Below are positions 8,928 to 17,750 of a stretch of 64,000 nt of DNA, piece by piece; within the stretch, counting starts at the first letter, position 1, and each line of letters begins with the position of its first letter. Below the pieces are notes generated by a model. The model ran no database searches, had not been told where the DNA came from, and saw nothing but the letters and a program-made list of their open reading frames with translations. Source of the DNA: Vibrio tasmaniensis. GTDB taxonomy: Bacteria > Pseudomonadota > Gammaproteobacteria > Enterobacterales > Vibrionaceae. Both the position numbers and the translations under genes were made by a program. The stretch spans positions 930,001 through 994,000 of the forward strand of contig NZ_AP025510.1 in assembly GCF_024347635.1 (NCBI RefSeq), given 5' to 3'.

Positions 8928-9926
8928 TTGAGTAAATTTTCGAAAACCATATTGGCTGTGTCGGCATTACTATTGGGTAATAGCCTGACGATTGGTTCAG
9001 TTCAGGCTGAAGAGCTGAGCTTTGAGCAATATGTAGAGAAACTAAAGCAACAAGGCCGTGCAGAAGGCATCTCTGAAACGATCATTGATCAAGCCTTTGA
9101 TGGTGTGACGTTTAAGCCAAGAGCGGTGAAAGCCGATAAGAACCAACCTGAGAAAAAACTGACTCTGGATGAATACATTCCACGCGCGGTTCCAGATTGG
9201 AAAGTGAAGCAGGCGAGATCGCTCTATAAGAAGCATTATTCAGCGTTGAAGCGCATTGGTGATGAATATGGTGTTCAACCAAGATTCATTGTCGCGCTAT
9301 GGGGTGTTGAGAGTAACTTTGGTAAGTTCACGGGCAATTACAGTGTTATCGATGCATTAACGACCATGGCCTACGAAGGGCGCAGAGAAGCGTTTTTCCG
9401 TAGCGAAGCGATGGCGGCACTGGCGATTCTTGACCAAGGCCACATTACACCCAAAGAGATGAAAGGCTCTTGGGCTGGCGCAATGGGTCAACCTCAGTTT
9501 ATGCCAAGCTCATTCTTAGCTTATGCTGCTGATGGTAATGGCGATGGCAAGAAAGATATTTGGGGTACCGAAGAAGATGTCTTTGCTTCGGCGGCTAATT
9601 ATCTCAGCCAATCAGGTTGGGATGACAAATATACTTGGGGCCGTCAGGTTCACGTTCCGGCAACCGTGTCTATCGAGATGCAAGGCCGAGATAAGGACAA
9701 AGCGAAATATCTAAAAGAGTGGTCTGAACTCGGTATTAAGCGCTTTGACGATCGCCCATTGCCAACGCTTGATGAAGACATTAAAGCTTGGCTAATTATG
9801 CCAGACGATGAAACCGGTCGTTCGTACCTCATTTACAACAACTACAATGTGTTAATGAAGTGGAATCGTTCTTACTACTTTGCTTTGGCTGTCAGTCACC
9901 TAGCCGATAGAATTAAGTTTGATTAG
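8928..9926 (+). CDS. MltB-type lytic murein transglycosylase
   Basis: A 332-residue exported peptidoglycan-cleaving enzyme. The start is a TTG at 8928 with a strong GGGAGGAG ribosome site just upstream. A signal peptide of about 27 residues ends VQAEE; there is no lipobox cysteine, so it should be soluble and periplasmic, unlike lipoprotein MltB. The catalytic glutamate is expected in ALWGVESNFGKFTG, followed by the typical GAMGQPQFMPSSFLAYA and DGDGKKDIW segments. It cleaves between MurNAc and GlcNAc to leave 1,6-anhydro ends. A UUCG-loop terminator follows. Confidence 0.9.
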   Translation: MSKFSKTILAVSALLLGNSLTIGSVQAEELSFEQYVEKLKQQGRAEGISETIIDQAFDGVTFKPRAVKADKNQPEKKLTLDEYIPRAVPDWKVKQARSLYKKHYSALKRIGDEYGVQPRFIVALWGVESNFGKFTGNYSVIDALTTMAYEGRREAFFRSEAMAALAILDQGHITPKEMKGSWAGAMGQPQFMPSSFLAYAADGNGDGKKDIWGTEEDVFASAANYLSQSGWDDKYTWGRQVHVPATVSIEMQGRDKDKAKYLKEWSELGIKRFDDRPLPTLDEDIKAWLIMPDDETGRSYLIYNNYNVLMKWNRSYYFALAVSHLADRIKFD

Positions 9927-9977
9927 TAGATTTAGCTTGCTTTGATAGCATTTGGCCTACCATAGGCAGAACGAACT

Positions 9978-10001
9978 AAAGGACTCTTCGGAGTCCTTTT
10001 T
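9978..10001 (+). terminator. Terminator after the lytic transglycosylase
   Basis: GGACTC and GAGTCC arms around a stable TTCG tetraloop, flanked by an A-run and a T5 tail. Confidence 0.88.
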
Positions 10002-10036
10002 GATTTTATATTTTAGAGATTTAATAAGGTGGTCTT

Positions 10037-10981
10037 GTGCTAACAGACAGAGCTGCACAGATGGTGATATTCCATGCGCTGATCAAGCATGAAGGTTTTA
10101 CTAGTGCTGCAAAAAGCTTGAACGTTTCGGTGTCTCATATTAGTAAGCAAGTTGCTTTGCTCGAGGATTCGATAGGTATCAAGCTGGTGCAAAGAACCAC
10201 ACGTAGCCTAACGTTAACGGAGGCAGGAGAAGTATTCTATCAGCACTGTGAGCTGCTGTTTAACACCGTAAAAGCGGCTCAAATGGACATGGACAGCCAG
10301 CGTGATGACATTTCTGGGATATTGCGAGTGGGCTTGTCACAGTCATTTGGCACACTGCATATCATTCCTGCAATTGATCAGCTCAGACAGCTCTATCCTC
10401 AGCTGAGAATTGAGGTTCACTTGTTCGACTACAAAGTGGATATGATTGAAGAGCGACTGGATCTCTGGATCACCAACAATGAAGATTTACCTGAAGGTTA
10501 TATTGCGCAGCGCTTAGCGGATAGCCAGTTTGTGGTGGCGGCATCACCGGATTATCTGATTAAGGCAGGGACTCCACACGTGCCTTCCGATCTTATTGAG
10601 CATAATTGCCTAATTTATCGCAGCCGTGAGCGTGACTATACATCGTGGGCATTTGATAATGGCCAAGAAAATCTCAGTGTTAAAGTGGCGGGCGATTACT
10701 CGGTGGATTTAGCGGAAGCGGTACGAGACGCCGCTGTGTCAGGTTGGGGTGTTGCTTATCTGGCGACTTACTTAGTCAAAGAAGAGTTTAGAACGGGCAA
10801 GCTCATCCAAGTATTACCAGAATGGCGAGCAAGTCAGTTGATGCCATTTTATGCTGTATATCCGAGTAGAAAGAACATGCCGAAGAAGCTTTCTGCAGTG
10901 ATTGAGTTCATTAAAGATCATATCGGATCGCCGACTTATTGGGATGAAAACCTCAAAACCTGCGTTGAGCTGCACCGTTAA
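10037..10981 (+). CDS. LysR-family transcriptional regulator
   Basis: A 314-residue regulator with a GTG start at 10037 preceded by TAAGGTGG. The N-terminal winged helix-turn-helix (ALIKHEGFTSAAKSLNVSVS through RTTRSLTLTEAGEVFY) is followed by a substrate-binding domain with the SGILRVGLSQSFG linker, typical of the CrgA/DmlR branch. It is flanked by its own upstream terminator and about 200 bp before the nucleoside transporter gene in the same direction. Whether it controls that gene cannot be told from the sequence; LysR proteins more often regulate divergent neighbours. Confidence 0.88.
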   Translation: MLTDRAAQMVIFHALIKHEGFTSAAKSLNVSVSHISKQVALLEDSIGIKLVQRTTRSLTLTEAGEVFYQHCELLFNTVKAAQMDMDSQRDDISGILRVGLSQSFGTLHIIPAIDQLRQLYPQLRIEVHLFDYKVDMIEERLDLWITNNEDLPEGYIAQRLADSQFVVAASPDYLIKAGTPHVPSDLIEHNCLIYRSRERDYTSWAFDNGQENLSVKVAGDYSVDLAEAVRDAAVSGWGVAYLATYLVKEEFRTGKLIQVLPEWRASQLMPFYAVYPSRKNMPKKLSAVIEFIKDHIGSPTYWDENLKTCVELHR

Positions 10982-11122
10982 CTGTTTCCTAATCTATAAA
11001 TATAATTTCCATATGGAAAAAGTATGCTTTTTAAGCAAGTTAAATCATTAAAATTCAATGCTTTAATATAATCATAGATGAGGCAGTGATAATCCCAACA
11101 TCACATTAACAACCGCACCTTG

Positions 11123-11145
11123 CCGCAAACGATTTCCTCTATACA
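11123..11145 (+). promoter_or_regulatory. Candidate PurR-like box and -10 element before nupC
   Basis: CCGCAAACGATTTCCT (11123-11138) matches 12 of 16 positions of the PurR consensus ACGCAAACGTTTGCGT. A possible -10 TATACA lies at 11140-11145; no convincing -35 is seen. Purine control of a nucleoside importer makes sense, but the match is moderate and CytR-type regulators bind related sequences. Confidence 0.35.
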
Positions 11146-11186
11146 ATGCGTCGCCTTTCCTACCTACAACTTTTAGGTTGACGCAT

Positions 11187-12386
11187 ATGGCTTCCCTACT
11201 TGGAATTATCACTATTTTAGTAGCCGCTTGGTTACTATCTACGGACAGAAAAAATATTCCGCTAAGAACCGTCTCTTTGGCTTTCTTACTGCAAATCTCA
11301 TTCGCGCTATTGGTTCTTTATGTGCCAATGGGTAAAGAAGTATTGAATGCAGCTACTGGTGGGGTGTCTAGCTTGATCAACTACGGTCAAGAGGGGATTA
11401 ACTTCCTGTTTGGTGGCCTAACGAATAACGGATTTGTTTTCGCTATTAACGTTCTCGGCATCATTATCTTTTTCTCTGCATTGATTTCAGGTTTGTACCA
11501 CATCGGCTTTATGCCGAAGGTGATTAACCTTATCGGCGGTGCTTTGCAAAAGTTCTTAGGTACAGGTCGTGCGGAATCACTGTCCGCAACGGCGAACATC
11601 TTTGTTGGCATGATCGAAGCGCCATTGGTAGTTAAGCCTTACTTGAAGCACATGACGGATTCACAATTGTTTGCCGTCATGGTGTGTGGTTTGGCTTCTG
11701 TAGCTGGTGGCACGCTAGTCGGTTATGCATCGCTTGGTGTTGATTTGAACTACCTGATCGCTGCGGCATTCATGTCTGCTCCTGCTGGTCTATTAATGGC
11801 CAAGATTTTGGTACCAGGTAGCGCAGATGAGGCTCAAGAAAATATTGAGTCTGACGTTGAAATTCCACGAGCAACAAACGTAGTTGAGGCAATGGCAGAT
11901 GGGGCTATGTCTGGACTTCGTATTGCCGTTGCAGTGGGTGCGACACTTCTGGCCTTTATCAGTGTGATTGCAATGCTGAATGGCTTATTAGGTATTGTTG
12001 GTGGTTGGTTTGGCGTAAACCTAAGCTTCGAACTTATCCTAGGTTATGTGTTCGCGCCCGTTGCATGGCTGATCGGTGTGCCGTGGTCTGAGGCTGTGGT
12101 TGCAGGCTCGCTGATCGGTAACAAGATCGTTGTGAACGAGTTTGTGGCTTTCATCCAGTTAATGGACGTGAAAGACGCACTGAGTGAACACTCAAAAGCG
12201 ATCGTTACTTTCGCGCTATGTGGTTTTGCCAACATCTCTACGATGGCAATCCTGATTGGTGGTTTGGGCAGCTTAGTTCCAGAGCGTCGTTCTTTCATCT
12301 CACAATACGGTTTTAAAGCGATTTGTGCAGGTGTGCTTGCCAACCTAATGAGCGCAGCGATTGCTGGCGTGGTACTTTCACTTTAA
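11187..12386 (+). CDS. nupC: NupC-type concentrative nucleoside transporter
   Basis: A 399-residue inner-membrane nucleoside/cation symporter of the CNT family. The ATG at 11187 is chosen because it starts MASLLGIITILVAAWLLS, the usual NupC start; a TTG lies three codons upstream. Family signatures include GTGRAESLSATANIFVGMIEAPL and VAGSLIGNKIVVNEFVAF, the two substrate- and ion-binding regions with their glutamates. It imports nucleosides for salvage. It is monocistronic, ending in a terminator shared with folD, and may be purine- or CytR-controlled. Confidence 0.93.
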   Translation: MASLLGIITILVAAWLLSTDRKNIPLRTVSLAFLLQISFALLVLYVPMGKEVLNAATGGVSSLINYGQEGINFLFGGLTNNGFVFAINVLGIIIFFSALISGLYHIGFMPKVINLIGGALQKFLGTGRAESLSATANIFVGMIEAPLVVKPYLKHMTDSQLFAVMVCGLASVAGGTLVGYASLGVDLNYLIAAAFMSAPAGLLMAKILVPGSADEAQENIESDVEIPRATNVVEAMADGAMSGLRIAVAVGATLLAFISVIAMLNGLLGIVGGWFGVNLSFELILGYVFAPVAWLIGVPWSEAVVAGSLIGNKIVVNEFVAFIQLMDVKDALSEHSKAIVTFALCGFANISTMAILIGGLGSLVPERRSFISQYGFKAICAGVLANLMSAAIAGVVLSL

Positions 12387-12439
12387 CAGCGACATCTTAA
12401 ATTACTTATACTTCTCGTTTTGTTATGGGTAATCACCAA

Positions 12440-12475
12440 AAAAGCCGCAACGTTCATCACGTTGCGGCTTTCTTA
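12440..12475. terminator. Bidirectional terminator between nupC and folD
   Basis: GCCGCAACG (12444-12452) and CGTTGCGGC (12460-12468) form a perfect 9-bp stem with A-rich left and T-rich right flanks, serving the convergent genes. Confidence 0.85.
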
Positions 12476-12532
12476 TTTTAGGGCGTGACAACTGGTGTCA
12501 ACGGTATTATTCCCCGAGGTTGTCGCTGCGGA

Positions 12533-13390
12533 TTATTTCGAGTGAAACTGCTCACAAGCAATCATAGTGTTCTCAATTAGGCTTGCTACAGTCATTGGAC
12601 CAACACCACCCGGAACTGGTGTGATGAAGCTTGCGCTCTCTTTCGCGACATCGTATTCAACGTCGCCAACGAGTTTGCCAGATTCCAAACGATTGATGCC
12701 TACATCGACCACAACAGCCCCTTTCTTAATCCAAGCACCAGGAATGAAGTTAGGCTTACCAACTGCTACAACAACAACATCTGCTTGACGTACATGACCC
12801 TCAAGGTCTTTGGTGAAGCGGTGACATGTTGTCGTTGTACAACCGGCTAGAAGAAGCTCTAACGTCATTGGGCGACCTACGATGTTTGATGCGCCAACCA
12901 CAACCGCGTGTTTGCCACGTAAGTCGATGTTATAACGGTCAAGCAGCGTAATGATGCCTTTAGGCGTACAAGAGCGAAGCTTAGGCATACGCTGAGCCAA
13001 ACGACCTACGTTGTATGGGTGGAAGCCATCAACGTCTTTTTCCGGCGTGATGCGCTCAAGAACTTGAGTGCTATCAATACCAGCTGGTAGGGGAAGTTGA
13101 ACAAGAATACCGTCAATCTCCGGGTCTTCGTTCAGTTGGTCTACCAGTGTTAATAATTCGTCTTCTGTAGCAGTGGCTGGCAAGTCGTAAGATTTAGATA
13201 CGAAGCCAACTTCTTCACATGCTTTACGTTTACTTCCTACGTAAACCTGAGAAGCAGGGTCTTCACCCACTAAAACAACCGCTAGGCCCGGAGCGCGTAA
13301 TCCAGCTTGAGTGCGAGCTTTTACACGAGCCGCAACTTCAGAGCGAACCGTTTGAGAAATTAGCTTTCCATCAATATTTTGAGCAGTCAT
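12533..13390 (-). CDS. folD: Bifunctional methylene-THF dehydrogenase/methenyl-THF cyclohydrolase
   Basis: A 285-residue FolD of standard length. It interconverts 5,10-methylene-, 5,10-methenyl- and 10-formyl-tetrahydrofolate using NADP, supplying formyl groups for purines and initiator tRNA. The catalytic lysine motif [13 protein letters not shown], the ILVQLPLP segment, the cofactor motif [11 protein letters not shown] and the C-terminal [11 protein letters not shown] signature are all present. A palindromic PurR operator lies about 90 bp upstream, fitting purine control. The gene is convergent with nupC. Confidence 0.97.
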   Translation of the reverse strand: MTAQNIDGKLISQTVRSEVAARVKARTQAGLRAPGLAVVLVGEDPASQVYVGSKRKACEEVGFVSKSYDLPATATEDELLTLVDQLNEDPEIDGILVQLPLPAGIDSTQVLERITPEKDVDGFHPYNVGRLAQRMPKLRSCTPKGIITLLDRYNIDLRGKHAVVVGASNIVGRPMTLELLLAGCTTTTCHRFTKDLEGHVRQADVVVVAVGKPNFIPGAWIKKGAVVVDVGINRLESGKLVGDVEYDVAKESASFITPVPGGVGPMTVASLIENTMIACEQFHSK

Positions 13391-13471
13391 GAATTTCCTT
13401 AGTATTGATATTCAAGTTAGTGGCTGATGTTTTTGGCGCATTATTCCAGAAAATCTTTTTGATTACCATCA

Positions 13472-13487
13472 AGCAAACGTTTGCTTT
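13472..13487 (-). promoter_or_regulatory. PurR box upstream of folD
   Basis: AAGCAAACGTTTGCTT is a perfect 16-bp palindrome matching 14 of 16 bases of the PurR consensus ACGCAAACGTTTGCGT. It lies 82 bp upstream of the folD start. Purine repression of folD would match 10-formyl-THF supply to purine demand. Confidence 0.78.
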
Positions 13488-13560
13488 GTTCTATTTTCCA
13501 ACACTTATAATCCTATTGCACTTTTTTTACTCACTTGGATCAGAATGTTACATAAAGCCG

Positions 13561-13588
13561 TTGCTTTACTGATTCGAATTCGTATAAT
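13561..13588 (+). promoter_or_regulatory. Promoter of tRNA-Arg
   Basis: The -35 TTGCTT (13561-13566) and a perfect -10 TATAAT (13583-13588) are 16 bp apart, about 14 bp before the mature tRNA. Confidence 0.7.
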
Positions 13589-13601
13589 CCTTCCCTGTAG
13601 C

Positions 13602-13678
13602 GCGCCCTTAGCTCAGCTGGATAGAGCACCTCCCTTCTAAGGAGGTGGTCGAAGGTTCGAATCCTTCAGGGCGTACCA
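13602..13678 (+). tRNA. argU: tRNA-Arg (anticodon TCT)
   Basis: A 77-nt tRNA with encoded CCA. The acceptor GCGCCCT pairs with AGGGCGT (G1-U72 wobble), the D-stem is GCTC/GAGC, and the anticodon stem CCTCC/GGAGG encloses the loop CTTCTAA with anticodon TCT at 13636-13638. The T-stem is GAAGG/CCTTC. It reads AGA (and AGG) codons and closely resembles E. coli argU, which also lies in the folD neighbourhood. It has its own promoter and terminator. Confidence 0.97.
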
Positions 13679-13689
13679 CTATTTAAAGA

Positions 13690-13722
13690 AACCCGATAAC
13701 TCTCTGAGTTGTCGGGTTTTTT
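13690..13722. terminator. Terminator of tRNA-Arg, usable from both sides
   Basis: AACCCGATAACTC pairs with GAGTTGTCGGGTT (one wobble) and is followed by T-runs. On the minus strand it lies behind the elaA-like gene. Confidence 0.85.
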
Positions 13723-13791
13723 GCATTTCAGAACGACTTAATCTATCAAAACCATGTTTTGTATTTCGATGCCTCTGTCTTTTGTCTTTTG

Positions 13792-14295
13792 CTAAACGGC
13801 CACTAGCTGTGGGGTATATCTAAGACCTAACATACTGCACCCATCTTCCAAATAACTGTCGGTGACAACGTTGAATCCGAATTTACCATAGTAGTCTTTG
13901 AGATGTGCTTGTGCCGAAATAAAAATTGAACAGTCAGGGTACGCCTCGCGGGTTGCATCAAAGCTTACTTGCATCAGCTGATTACCAATCTGTTTACCTC
14001 GATAATCCTTTGCTACGATCACTCGCCCGATACAAACATCATCTGCATCAGAATCGATCAGAGGGAGAACATCTACGGGGTATCCAAGCTTCTGAGCCAT
14101 AATTCGACTGTAAGCTACTAGTTGCCCGTTCTCATAACCCATGACGTGATAGGTTTCTGGATGGCTATCTTTGCCGTCTAGATCACTATAGGGTGTGTTC
14201 ATATCGACGATAAAAATATCGACTCTTTGCTGTAAGAAATCATAGAGCTCTTGAACAGACAGCTCCGAAAATTTTTTAACTCTCCACTCGATCAT
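13792..14295 (-). CDS. elaA: ElaA-type GNAT acetyltransferase
   Basis: A 167-residue GNAT-fold protein. The ATG at 14295 is preferred over the in-frame GTG one codon earlier because GGAG is correctly spaced (7 nt) and the protein then begins MIEWRVKKFSELSVQELYDF, as in ElaA. The acetyl-CoA loop appears as IGRVIVAKDYRGKQIGNQLM, and FISAQAHLKDYYGKFGF is the conserved C-terminal strand. Acetyl acceptor unknown. It stands alone, divergent from aroC and convergent with tRNA-Arg. Confidence 0.9.
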   Translation of the reverse strand: MIEWRVKKFSELSVQELYDFLQQRVDIFIVDMNTPYSDLDGKDSHPETYHVMGYENGQLVAYSRIMAQKLGYPVDVLPLIDSDADDVCIGRVIVAKDYRGKQIGNQLMQVSFDATREAYPDCSIFISAQAHLKDYYGKFGFNVVTDSYLEDGCSMLGLRYTPQLVAV

Positions 14296-14592
14296 CACTT
14301 TTCTCCTTATTATTTTGGGCTACAACATAGAGAGTATTCAAACCGAGTTCATTAACCTTTGTTAACTGGCCATGAAACTATTCAAAATCACCACTTTAAA
14401 GCACCACTCATTTCCCCTCGTTATTCATTTCATTCGGCTCATGTAATAGAAAGTTAAAATTGTTGGTTTTTTGGGGTTTACATCATTTGGTAATAAAGCC
14501 AATATGAATTCACGAAGAATAGACAAGTAAAGCTGTTAGCCCGTAGGTTTAGGAATCAAACCTTCTGCTCAATGGCTGATTTAGAGGAAGTA

Positions 14593-15678
14593 ATGGCAGG
14601 AAACAGTATCGGACAACATTTCCGCGTGACTACGTTCGGAGAAAGTCACGGTATCGCACTAGGATGTATCGTAGATGGGTGCCCACCAGGATTAGAAATT
14701 ACCGAAGCAGACCTTCAAAGAGATTTGGATCGTCGTCGCCCAGGTACTTCTCGTTATACAACGGCTCGCCGTGAAGCGGATGAAGTAAAGATTTTATCCG
14801 GTGTATTTGAAGGCCAGACTACGGGTACTTCTATTGGTCTATTGATTGAAAATACAGACCAACGCTCTAAAGACTATTCCGAAATTAAAGACAAGTTCCG
14901 CCCTGGCCACGCTGATTATACCTACCATCAAAAGTACGGTGTGCGTGATTATCGAGGTGGCGGTCGCTCTTCTGCTCGTGAAACTGCAATGCGTGTTGCG
15001 GCAGGTGCGATTGCGAAGAAATACCTTAAGCAAGAATTTGGTGTTGAAATCCAAGCTTATCTTTCTCAAATGGGTGATATCTCAATTGATAAAGTGGATT
15101 GGAACGAGATCGAAAACAACGCTTTCTTCTGTCCTGATGCCGACAAAGTACCTGAATTTGACCAACTGATTCGTGACTTGCTAAAAGAAGGCAACTCGAT
15201 CGGTGCGAAGATTCAAGTAGTTGCGACTAAAGTGCCTGTAGGCCTTGGTGAGCCAATCTTTGATCGTCTAGATGCAGACATCGCGCACGCTCTAATGAGC
15301 ATCAATGCGGTGAAAGGTGTTGAGATTGGTGATGGCTTCGATGTGGTTAATCAACGCGGCAGTGAACACCGTGATCCATTAACTCCAGAAGGCTTCAGCA
15401 GCAACCATGCTGGCGGTATCTTAGGTGGTATTTCTACTGGCCAAGATATTGTGGCAAGTATTGCACTTAAGCCAACATCAAGTATTACCGTTCCTGGTGA
15501 CACTATCACCAAAGACGGTGAAGCAACGCAGCTAATCACTAAAGGTCGTCACGATCCATGTGTTGGTATCCGAGCTGTGCCTATCGCAGAAGCGATGTTA
15601 GCTATTGTATTGCTTGATCACTTGCTACGTCACCGTGGTCAAAACTTTGGTGTGACAACAGAAACACCACAGATCTAA
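14593..15678 (+). CDS. aroC: Chorismate synthase
   Basis: A 361-residue enzyme making chorismate from 5-enolpyruvylshikimate-3-phosphate with reduced FMN, the last common step to aromatic amino acids, folate and quinones. The ATG at 14593 is chosen over 14572 because it gives the family start [20 protein letters not shown] and has GAGG just upstream. Signatures include [34 protein letters not shown] and [17 protein letters not shown]. The ~300-bp upstream gap shows no gene, only a small 6-bp hairpin near 14547-14564. Unlike E. coli, prmB is not next to it. Confidence 0.96.
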   Translation: MAGNSIGQHFRVTTFGESHGIALGCIVDGCPPGLEITEADLQRDLDRRRPGTSRYTTARREADEVKILSGVFEGQTTGTSIGLLIENTDQRSKDYSEIKDKFRPGHADYTYHQKYGVRDYRGGGRSSARETAMRVAAGAIAKKYLKQEFGVEIQAYLSQMGDISIDKVDWNEIENNAFFCPDADKVPEFDQLIRDLLKEGNSIGAKIQVVATKVPVGLGEPIFDRLDADIAHALMSINAVKGVEIGDGFDVVNQRGSEHRDPLTPEGFSSNHAGGILGGISTGQDIVASIALKPTSSITVPGDTITKDGEATQLITKGRHDPCVGIRAVPIAEAMLAIVLLDHLLRHRGQNFGVTTETPQI

Positions 15679-15790
15679 ACGGTTAATGACAATCAATTAC
15701 AATCAATTACGTAAGAGCTGCTTTTCTTATGGTAGATTTTAAAGGTACAGAATCTACTTTGAATCCCCTTACTGGTTGGAGTAATTATTT

Positions 15791-16393
15791 ATGTTCAAAA
15801 AGCTTCTCTTAGCAACGCTGTTTCTTAACGGTTGCGCTTCTGTTGATTACGATAGTGTTTACTATTCGAAGTGTGATGCATCATTAGAAGGTGAAAGGTC
15901 ACTCACATTTTATGTCAAGGGTGATACCGCCATTCTCTCTGGGGTTGTATGTAGCGGATCTCCCGATGCTTTTGAAGATATGTTAAATCAGAATCCGCAA
16001 GTGACCATGCTAGAGTTTAAGAATATCAATGGTTCTGCGGATGATGAAGCAAATACGGAGCTGGGTTTGATGGTTCGAGAAGCTGGTATGAATAGCCATA
16101 TCGGCTCATCTGGACTTATTGCTTCGGGCGGTACTGATCTGTTTTTAGCTGGTGTAAAAAGAACCGTTGAAGCGGGTGCGAAAATCGGTGTTCATTCATG
16201 GAGCTCAAATGATGGGTTGAATGGCTCTTTGTTGCCAAAAAATCATTTTGAACATGAACGTTACTTGGATTATTACGAAACGTTAAATATCGATTCAAGT
16301 TTCTATTGGTACACTTTGGAAGCTGCGAAACCCGAAGGTATGCACTACATGAGCCGAGCAGAGCTTGTTCAGTATGGGGTTATTAAACAATGA
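15791..16393 (+). CDS. Lipoprotein with ClpP/crotonase-like fold
   Basis: A 200-residue exported protein with a short signal peptide and lipobox FLNGC, so Cys15 should be lipidated; Ala at +2 predicts the outer membrane. The rest resembles COG3904-type periplasmic proteins with a ClpP/crotonase-like fold: SSGLIASGGTDLFLAGVKRTV, then AKIGVHSWSS, then HYMSRAELVQYGVI, the last like the C-terminal element of ClpP/SppA folds. Whether Ser and His here are catalytic is not shown. Its stop overlaps the start of a second lipoprotein gene by 4 bp. Function unknown; it may be a lipid-anchored hydrolase or a degenerate relative. Confidence 0.75.
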   Translation: MFKKLLLATLFLNGCASVDYDSVYYSKCDASLEGERSLTFYVKGDTAILSGVVCSGSPDAFEDMLNQNPQVTMLEFKNINGSADDEANTELGLMVREAGMNSHIGSSGLIASGGTDLFLAGVKRTVEAGAKIGVHSWSSNDGLNGSLLPKNHFEHERYLDYYETLNIDSSFYWYTLEAAKPEGMHYMSRAELVQYGVIKQ

Positions 16394-16776
16394 AACGATT
16401 AATTTCAGTGTTTATGATTCTACTTCTTACCGCATGCACAACAGTAGAAAGTGAGCAGGAAGTAAAGTTTCAGTGCCAAACACCAGCAACGCTAGAGTTT
16501 AATATAAAAGGGTTAAAACCGACGGCTGAAAGTGAATGTTTTTTTGGTGAACTTTCGATCATTGAAGGTGGTTCGGATAAGCATGAGTTAGAGTTTTGTG
16601 CGAATAGTTCGAGCCAAGAATATGATTTTAAAGCTGAATTTAGTTCGCAACCGAACGTATTTAATTCTCTTCACTCTAGTGTTGGTAAACGCGCAAGTAT
16701 TTCTTTTGTCGAAACGCTTAATTATTTGCGTGAAGAAACGTATATCGCGAACTTTAACGTGGACTGTTTTGAATAA
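16390..16776 (+). CDS. Small lipoprotein of unknown function
   Basis: A 128-residue protein with lipobox LLTAC (Cys16), so a predicted outer-membrane lipoprotein. Four further cysteines could make two disulfides. I do not recognise the family. The start codon overlaps the stop of the preceding lipoprotein gene in an ATGA, so the two are translationally coupled and probably act together. Base composition is more A+T-rich than the flanking housekeeping genes. A long perfect hairpin follows 14 bp after the stop. Confidence 0.75.
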   Translation: MKRLISVFMILLLTACTTVESEQEVKFQCQTPATLEFNIKGLKPTAESECFFGELSIIEGGSDKHELEFCANSSSQEYDFKAEFSSQPNVFNSLHSSVGKRASISFVETLNYLREETYIANFNVDCFE

Positions 16777-16789
16777 CCTTCTCTCATGA

Positions 16790-16821
16790 ATTTGCGCTTC
16801 TAATTTTTTAGAAGCGCAAAT
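16790..16821. terminator. Perfect 14-bp hairpin between convergent genes
   Basis: The left arm (16790-16803) and right arm (16808-16821) are fully complementary with a TTTT loop. No T-tract follows on either side, so it may be a terminator of atypical form or an mRNA 3'-end stabiliser. Confidence 0.6.
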
Positions 16822-16827
16822 CTGGAA

Positions 16828-17451
16828 TTAGTGAACCGAGCTTTCAGGGTCTAACTGGAATGACGGTAAGCGCCACTTGAATCTTACAGCCGCCATACGT
16901 AGCAAGTAACCAACCACAAGCGTAACGGTGGTTGCGGTTACGTCGTTGATGCCAAACTCAAGTAAGCCTAAGTACAGCCCTGAAGCGACAAGGGCAACAG
17001 ACGCGTACAGCTCTTCATGCAGCACTAATGGTGTTTGACGGCAGATAAGGTCTCGCAGCAGGCCACCAAACACGCCAGTCACCAATGCAGACACCATGCA
17101 AATCATTGGGTGCAAGCCCATGGTCATCGCCACTTTAGTACCAATGATACTGAATACGATAAGCCCTAACGCATCCAAACGAATGAACAAGCCTTTTAGC
17201 TTGATTACCCATTTGGCTAGTCCCGTTGTGATAACACCAGCAATACAAGTGATCGCCAGATACTGGGGGGTTTCAACCCAGCCTAAAGGGTAATGGCCAA
17301 GTAAAATGTCTCTTACTGTACCGCCGCCAATTGCCGTTGCACTTGCAACCAGCATTACACCAAACCAATCCATTTTTTGTTTGCCAGCACTGAGAGCGCC
17401 GGTCATGGCTTCTGCCGTGATGCCAATGATATACAAAACACTTAGTAGCAT
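16828..17451 (-). CDS. TRIC/UPF0126-family membrane protein (YadS-like)
   Basis: A 207-residue membrane protein with seven hydrophobic segments. The ATG at 17451 gives MLLSVLYIIGITAEAMTGAL, the usual start and length of YadS/YicG; upstream codons in the frame are not family-like. The two glycine-rich repeats ATAIGGGTVRDILLG and TGVFGGLLRDLICRQ are the internal duplication of bacterial trimeric intracellular cation (TRIC) channels. A role as a cation or small-solute channel is inferred from TRIC relatives. Monocistronic. Confidence 0.85.
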   Translation of the reverse strand: MLLSVLYIIGITAEAMTGALSAGKQKMDWFGVMLVASATAIGGGTVRDILLGHYPLGWVETPQYLAITCIAGVITTGLAKWVIKLKGLFIRLDALGLIVFSIIGTKVAMTMGLHPMICMVSALVTGVFGGLLRDLICRQTPLVLHEELYASVALVASGLYLGLLEFGINDVTATTVTLVVGYLLRMAAVRFKWRLPSFQLDPESSVH

Positions 17452-17750
17452 TGCTGTAGCTCTATAATTTAGGTCTATAAATTGGAGTCTTATAGGCCAT
17501 AGGGATATAAAAATGAAGCGCGAGTGTAGTAGTAAAAACGCTGATTGACGAATGAATATTTGTACCGTGAATAGGCATTTCAGATTAGCTAAACTAATCA
17601 TTCACCTCAAAATGGTGTAATCTGGAAGCAGCAATCGATTGTCATCGTAAAGTATTATGATCAACCTAATGTCATTGCCAGTGATAGGGCTTTACCGAGC
17701 GCCTAAAAAAACGCAAAATGCCCCAGTTATTTTTACTTAAATTTGATCTT

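Noticed and set aside
11086-11104. GTGAT ... ATCAC inverted repeat upstream of nupC as a CRP site
   Set aside because: The half-sites are nine bases apart instead of four, so the spacing does not fit a CRP dimer.
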